Of a stretch of DNA of 64,000 bases, positions 57,577-64,000 are shown piece after piece (position 1 is the first letter of the stretch; each line of letters starts with the position of its first letter). The notes under the pieces were generated by a model. The model was not told the origin of the DNA and made no database searches. It saw only the letters and a list, made by a program, of their open reading frames with translations. Origin of the DNA: Microvelia longipes (lineage: Eukaryota > Arthropoda > Insecta > Hemiptera > Veliidae); contig JACMZG010001908.1 of NCBI GenBank assembly GCA_018340805.1, forward strand, positions 14,068,145-14,132,144, given 5' to 3'. Both the position numbers and the translations under genes were made by a program.

Positions 57577-59090
57577 ACCAACTAGAAAAATTATTGATTT
57601 GTGCCTCTTTATTTTTATTTTATTTATATATTTTGGTATGAAATTTGATTATTTTCAGGGGTGTGAAGGGGTTTGTTTGAGTTAAGGATAATTTCATATT
57701 TTTTGGTTTGGGTATTTAAATTTTTATTTTCTTGCAGGAGTTCCAAAAGATTATTTTAAGATATTAAAGTTTTTAAGATTATTAAAAGATATTTTTGATG
57801 GTGTTTTGAATAGGTTTGTATTGTAAAGGGATTTTGCAGGAGTGCCAAAGAGGGTTTCCTATGCAGTCTGTGGACTGAATTTTGAGTTAAAAGACCATAT
57901 TTGATCAAACGCAGTGATCCACTTTCAAATTTTTGTTTATAAGAAATAATATACTTATGACTTTGGGAAAAATAATATCCTCATTAGTGCACAAAGTTTA
58001 AAACTTATGACAAAACAAAAATTAGTATAAAAAGAGCAAGTAAAAACAATTTATAGGAGAGTGATAAGTTAGGTTAAAACAACAAAAACAATCTCTTAGA
58101 ATTAACCATGACTTCTTAATTTAATTTTAATGTTCTTCTTTTTAATATTTGATATTTTGATTTTTGATTTAAGTGTTTATTTTAAAGAAATGTTTGTGTA
58201 ACTTACCCTAATGTTCATGGGTAACCTTCGATGCCTTTACTTCAAGAATATTGCTCTACTGATGATCCTGTACCTTGTAATGTATTGTATTATATTAATT
58301 TAACCACACTATCTACTTCCATCCCTACAGTTAAGTTTCTGAAGGAATGTGTGAAGTGGTTTATTGTATGTGTTATAAACAAATATTTCTTTATGGTTAC
58401 CAGCAAAACTTGTGTGAACAGAAAGTTCTTTATGCACTGTATTTTCTATAAACGCAGAATCAAAATTATTATTTTCTTTAAAAAATGTTAAATGTTTTTA
58501 TAAAATGTATCTTCTTTCATATTTGAGTGTAATTTAATAATATAAACCAAAAAAAAAAAAATTGTTCAAACAATCTGCATGATTAGAACAAAAGTATATG
58601 TATCATTATGTTGCATATTTTAGCAAAACTAAGCAAAAAATACATATTTATTTATGCTTATATTTTGAAAATTTTGCATAAAAATGCGGGTCCAAATGAT
58701 GAAATCATAATGCTTTGTAAAGAAGTGAGCGAAATATAATGTATGAGTCAAATATAAGTTTCATTTATTCTTTATCACTTATAACCTAAACCTCTTGGAA
58801 TAACTCTCGAAATGGAGATACTATTTCAGATTGAATTCCAATATAATTTTTGTAATTCAAATAATTATGTGATTCCCATATCTCTTTGAATCAAGACCAT
58901 TATTTCAAGACTTTATGTTTATTTTCAAAGACAATAATTTTTTGTAGTAAGCCACACAATGCTTTGATTCTTAGAGACTTATTAGACTCATAAAGGAAAC
59001 TTGCACAATTAGACATCTTATTTGACTCATAAATCAAATAATATGTAACGTTTTGAAATCATTTATTTAGCATATTCATTCTTTTACAGA
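57577..59090. other. AT-rich DNA, no gene seen
   Basis: No recognisable feature. The short frame at 58231-58491 has no supporting similarity. Confidence 0.35.
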
Positions 59091-59099
59091 GGTATTGCA

Positions 59100-62000
59100 A
59101 TGTCTACTGAAAAGCAGGGTTCAGGGGGAAGATGCTATTACATCAATTGCAACAATTCGAAGAGAAATAAATCTTGGCTGAGTTAATTTCAGTTTCCAAA
59201 TACTGAAAATGTAAGACAAGTTTGGTTAAAAAATGCAGGTGAATGGTTAATCATATCAGTGTTAAATAATTCTATATTTACCCTTATTATATAATAATAT
59301 GAATCAATTTATGTTCATCGTTAATGTAGCAAGTGTAATAGTATCTGAAGAGCTCTGTCTACAACAGGCTTCAATACTGTGATAGCACTCTCGGTATTTA
59401 TGAGCAATTATTAATGGTTAAAATAGTATTATAATATATTTTTTTCTAGTGTTTTCATTGTTTCCCATATTACTAAGTGTCAAGAAAATATTAATTTAGT
59501 ATTATAATAGTAGTTATTAGCATCTATAACAATTATAATTTGAGTATGGGTACAGCAACACATTAAAAAAAAATATCATAAAACTAAACGCAGAGATTTG
59601 GCTCACATAAAAAATAAACAAAATTCTTGTATGTTTTTGGAACTTTTCCATATCTGAATTTTTCTTTTACGATTTTATCATGCGAATTTAGATTTTATAT
59701 AAACAATCTCGCTTTTGACTTGAATTTAGTAATTCACTAAAATTTTTGGAGTGTGACATTTATAACCTGCTACTTAGCGAACTCATCAAAGGCATGAGGC
59801 CTCTTTTAATGTGAAGTGTTTTTTATCCACATCCTACTGTATTAATTATATGTTTTATAATTTCAACATTTTTCTGTTTAGATCGGATTATTTTATCTCC
59901 CTCTAAAACAAAGAATTGGAAAATATGCGAAGAGCATTTTCAAAAATAATTTGTTAGGAAGGGTGCACTTCCTATTCCTTGCAGTTCTACTGAATCGCCT
60001 GAATTCAACATGGAAGGACTTACTTACTACAACTTCAATAACTTATGGAACAAATAGTGTACAGTATCCTGTATAAAGATTTGAACTTGAATTCCTTAGG
60101 TTTCGCGCCATTAGAGTGGTGGGGAGACCTTCCAGGGTTGACAACTTTTTACTTTGAATTTGTTTCTTTTATTTTCTTTCGTTTTAATTAATTTCTGGTT
60201 GTTTAAATATTATTTTATACTCTATTAATTCAATAAATAATTAATTCTATAAAAAAATGCATTAATTTTTAAAATTTTGATAAAAATTTAATTATTCAGC
60301 TGTTTAAATTTAGCCTCGTGAGGGGTTTGGAAACGAGCGTCACTCTGTTTTCAGACATCGTCGGGAAAGTCTAAGTAATTTTATTTTTTTCAAATTATGT
60401 TAATTTGATAGTTCTGTAGTTCTTGGAGGGAGGTTTTTTCATTTGTTTTTTATGTCGAATATGTTGCTTTTAATATGGATTGGATTCCTAGGATGATGTA
60501 AGTAATTTTCATGATATTTTGAATAATTGATGTGAATGTTGTATGGACATGAGTTGTGAGTGTTTGTATCTGGTTTTATCTAATACATCCGTTTATTCCT
60601 GTAATAGATTTCCTTGTATCTTATTAGTTAGTAACTCCATTGATGGTTTTGTGTAGGATTCATCGAGAAAATGAAATAATTGAAACAGAGATGTCCTTTG
60701 GTTGATTGAGCTGATATGTTTAGTTGACGACTTTGTCACCGTTGCTGATGGTAAGACATCTATTAATTAGCCTAGCGTGATTTCAATTTTGATTATCTTC
60801 TAGTTTTGATTGTATTGCTAAAATCCTAAACTTGATGCAGTTGCTGAAACCCTACGTCGTGCCGCTTGTCAGTAGCCACGTGGTCGGTATTTTATTGTAA
60901 AGGTTCTTTCCTCTCATTAAAATTTAACTTCTCATTTAAGTAAAAATTTAACTCTCATTTAAGTATAATGTAACTCTCAGGTTTAGTTTTGTATCCTGTA
61001 ACGTAAATTTAAATAATATTTTTTTTTAAATTAATCAAATGTTGTTTCCGTTTAAGTAATAATTTAGTTGACTTCGCCTCACGTTTTTTACCTTGGGTTC
61101 CACTCTCTTTAAGAATAAAAAAGCGTTAAATGCTAAATTAAATAAAGTTTGGTTGTTAATGGAAATTGGTTTTACATTTATTTATTTATGGTGTCATACC
61201 CTCAGATATATATATTAACAGCGTAATCAATTTTAAACCTCGCTACACAGCAAAACACTGTAAGTGTTTGTAGATTTACCACCTAATCAGGAATTATGTT
61301 ATTTAACTCCTTCAAGAACCAATTGGAAGCATCCCAACTCTTTTGCTACACCTAGTCTGGTAGTCCGTCCAACTAGTCTCACTTTCAAATGCCGCCTCCT
61401 CAAATGTGATTACGTGCCTCTTCAGAGGAAAAATGAAGATGTTCCTACTCTCTTCCCAAAAATTAATCCCGAGACAGACACAGCTAAGCCAAAGCTTAAC
61501 ACAAAGCCTGTGCACTGTGGAAAAAGGAGAAAAGAAGAATAGCAATTTCATGGTCTTTTTTTAAGGCCCAAAGTTGCATAGTAGCTTGTCGACTCAATTT
61601 CACCTACCAGGGACCTCAACTGTCAAAAGGTGGATGAGAGAGTCCATGGAACCTTTTACTACTGGGTTGGATCAAGACATGGTAGAACATATAAAAGAAA
61701 AGCCTAAATTTATGTCTCTATTTGAAAGAGCAGTGTGCTTGTTTTTGATGAATTAGCTATAAAACAGAATAGAGGTATGTGCCTGGAGCAAATATGATTG
61801 AAGTCGTAAACGGGAGTTTGCAACTGAGGCTACTGTATAACTATTGAAGGGGCTCTACGTTTCATGGAAACTTCCTGTAGCGTATTATGCAAATCGCCAA
61901 GCAATGAAACCAGAATTGTTGACAACTTTAACTCAAGAGGCAATAAAGAAATTGGTAGCTTGTCGGATTCCCAATTAAAGCTATGTTGTGTGCTTAAGGG

Positions 62001-63220
62001 CCCAAAACAGAGGTTCTTTTAAAAAGATTAGGTAGGAGTAAGCTAGAAGGCCTAATTTTACAGTTGAAGGCATCTCACACCTTATAAAATCTATTGGAAA
62101 TGATTTTTGAAAATACAGCCAATTGACAATCAATGAGTGTCATTTTAAGATGTCAGGGACATTTATAAAATAGATTCTCTGTCATTAACAACAAAAGCAC
62201 TAACAAAATTACCGATAGCCCATGTAACCATGATGCTTCAATAAATTGCGCGTCAAGCTCACTGACCAGGTTTTCAGTTTTTCGGTCGCAGCAGCGATAA
62301 GGGAGGCTTCCGTGAACAATATTTTGAGATCTGAAACAGCAATTTTACTGCTCAATTTTTGGAGGATATTAATAGCCAACACCGATTTTGCACAAATCCT
62401 TACAGTAAACCATTTCATATGAAGACCGAGCAAGTAGGCCATGGAACAGATTGAATTAGGGCAAGCAATTTTTTCAAAGGCGGTCCAAGATAATCCTAAA
62501 CATTCTTTCTCCTGTTTTTCTGGCATTACGCAATCATTAAATGGAATAAAGCAACTACTAGCAGATTTAGATATTGAAAAATACTTAATGAGAGGGAGGT
62601 TAAACCAAGATATCCTTGAAAATCTGTTCGCTAAAATAAGAAATAAAGGAGGAAACAATAATAATCCTAGTGTGACTGATTTAAGGGGAACGCTGCGGCT
62701 ATTTATTTCAAATTACCTAATGTCTAATATTGAAACTGGAACGTGAATGGTAGACAAACACAACAACATTTTAGAGCTTCCGACACAGGACCATGAAGAA
62801 CTTTTATCCTCTGATAACAGTAACCTTAAAGAACAATTTCAACCCGACACAATCAACAACAATGAAACCATAGAAGAAGGCGCTAATGATACAGACGATG
62901 AAGAAGATGTAGTCGGTTAATTGGCATTACATTATGAATCAATGGATAGCATAGGCAGCCTAGAATCATGCTCCAGGAATTACTACGTGTGATACCTTGT
63001 AAAAAAGCTGATGGCAAAATTTAAATGTGAAGATAGTTGGATTCAATTAAAAAAACCAGCTCCGTCACTGGAAATGCCAAATGATGCTTTCATAATAACT
63101 TATCCATTAATTAAAGAAACCACCCAACTGATTTCTCCAAGCACAGAATGGGAAGAAATGTCATATCTCTGTATGAGAGTTTTTAAAGAACAAGTCTTTA
63201 AAGACGTAAGACTTTTAGTT
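59100..63220 (+). pseudogene. Decayed THAP-domain P-element-like transposase
   Basis: The THAP zinc finger starts at 59100: CYYINCNN, an in-frame stop, then FQFPN...RQVWLKNAG to a GT donor at 59239. Exon two, from 59882, continues in phase 1 with DRIILSPSKTKNWKICEEHF, supplying the last Cys/His pair. At 61264-61542 the frame ends in the DVPTLFPK motif typical after THAP fingers. Transposase blocks follow: LPGTSTVKRWMRES (61600), VFDELAIKQN (catalytic Asp region, ~61745), LPVAYYANRQAM (61870), and LNQDILENLFAKIRNKGG with NPSVTDLRGTLRLF (62590-62705). The C-terminus is at 63011-63223. Many stops and frameshifts make it inactive. It differs from the 36672 copy in sequence, so it belongs to another subfamily. 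Confidence 0.8.
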
Positions 63221-63429
63221 TAGTTTAGTTAATAAGTAAAGAACAAATACGTTTTATACTAAATTATTGTTGTGTAATAGATTGTGATAAGGGCGCCATC
63301 ATCGTGTTTTCATGTCATTATCAGATTGGCGATACAGTGTCTAAACATATACGTTCATTAGTGTTTAAAACCTTGTGTTTTTGTAAGTGTTTGAAAACTT
63401 ACAAAAAATTGTAAGTTTCATATTTATAT

Positions 63430-64000
63430 ATATTTAAAGTTAAAAGTTGGTGTTAAATATTTAGTTTTAGTTGAATATTTTCAATGTACGTTTGATGGTT
63501 GTACACTTGAAGTATCTAAAGTTAGATCAAGTCGCAATTTATTAAAGCATATTAGTAAAGAATATGTTAATTGTTAGCATAATGTTGATATAAATGGTTT
63601 GTCATTCCAATATCAAGCTCATTATTATTTGAGTAGAATAGAAAAATTTAATGTTGATAATTTTTTTGTTGTACAACATCGCCAACATTGGAAAAATATC
63701 TATTGGAATATGATGGTTAAATACATAATGTCTTTTGTAGTTCATATTGTTAAAAAAATATTTTAATATTATAATATTGGACCTATTATAATATATGATG
63801 TTAATTGGTGTAATCTTGTGTTTAATTGGTATATAAATTTTGTTAGCAGTGAATATTATTATAAAAAAAAGCATTTGTGTTTGTGTGGACCTTCTAATTT
63901 TGGAAAAACATTTTTTATCAAATTATTAGTACAATATCTTTGTGATAGAATATTTTATCTTAAAAGTAAATTTCCTTTGATGGATTTAAGTGATGAATAT
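63430..64000 (+). pseudogene. Zinc-finger-like plus P-loop (SF3-helicase-like) frame, cut by window edge
   Basis: A single plus-strand frame, interrupted only by TAG at 63575 and TAA at 63764, runs to the window end. Near 63485 it has FQCTFDGC...LLKHIS..C, a C-x4-C...H...C zinc-finger-like pattern. From 63767 it is open for 78 codons and contains KHLCLCGPSNFGKTFFIKLL, a Walker A loop in the hydrophobic-strand context seen in superfamily 3 helicases of Rep/NS1-type replication proteins. FYLKSKFPLMDLSDEY may lead into Walker B. The DNA is even more AT-rich than its surroundings. It may be an endogenous replication-protein relic of a DNA virus or a Rep-bearing transposon; the family cannot be fixed without the sequence right of 64000. 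Confidence 0.5.

Noticed and set aside
58231..58491. 86-codon plus-strand frame
   Set aside because: There is no recognisable motif or splice context; its basic, aromatic-rich tail is typical of chance frames in AT-rich DNA.
62209..62658. 149-codon minus-strand frame
   Set aside because: It overlaps the plus-strand P/THAP9-like pseudogene. The recognised motifs (LNQDILENLFAKIR) are on the plus strand, so this is a shadow.

Overview
The window is AT-rich, intron-bearing, transposon-dense eukaryotic DNA. The best diagnostic gene is flightin, a myosin-rod-binding thick-filament protein of insects and other Pancrustacea. A Myb/SANT gene, BEL/Pao and Ty3/gypsy retroelements, P/THAP9-like and Harbinger-like transposases and many Jockey/RTE-type LINE ends fit an insect genome. 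I cannot name the order or species.

Layout. 1-5,680: no gene, but a ~1.6 kb element with ~235 bp inverted ends (3137-4733). 5,691-6,900: the last two exons of a flightin paralog, with a 50-bp minisatellite in its intron. 7,600-8,010: repeat carrying a 31-bp minisatellite. 11,821-20,576: complete three-exon flightin, whose introns hold (TA)n tracts, a reversed LINE and a nested palindromic element. 21,300-23,560: two foldback transposons, one inserted in a LINE reverse transcriptase, followed by a reversed LINE tail. 24,900-33,715: a MITE, a dispersed ~800 bp repeat, the 3' end of a BEL/Pao element with its LTR, a gypsy integrase, a P-like fragment and three LINE 3' ends. 33,870-34,393: a minus-strand terminal exon that looks like a host gene. 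34,650-36,430: a dispersed repeat holding a broken dsRNA-binding-domain fragment. 36,670-39,120: a decayed P-like transposase.

39,190-52,542 is the most complex part. A gypsy RNase H fragment is followed by a five-exon gene of unknown function (39,911-42,137), the rest of the gypsy integrase, and exons of a Myb/SANT gene. This block is tandemly duplicated: unit 1 is about 39,907-45,272 and unit 2 about 45,344-51,871. The first copy of the five-exon gene keeps every splice phase. The second has lost a splice acceptor and gained indels. A Harbinger-type transposase N-terminus (52,760-53,450) follows the last Myb/SANT exon.

53,450-64,000: a gag-like or unknown ORF, the second copy of the ~800 bp repeat, a 70-bp tandem repeat, repeated small hairpins ahead of a candidate LTR, a second decayed THAP/P transposase (59,100-63,220), and at the right edge a very AT-rich frame with a zinc-finger-like motif and a P-loop typical of superfamily 3 helicases.

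The window therefore holds few host genes (two flightins, the five-exon gene, Myb/SANT exons, one helical-repeat exon). Most of the rest is dead mobile DNA. All family calls come from reading the translations by eye; no search was run.
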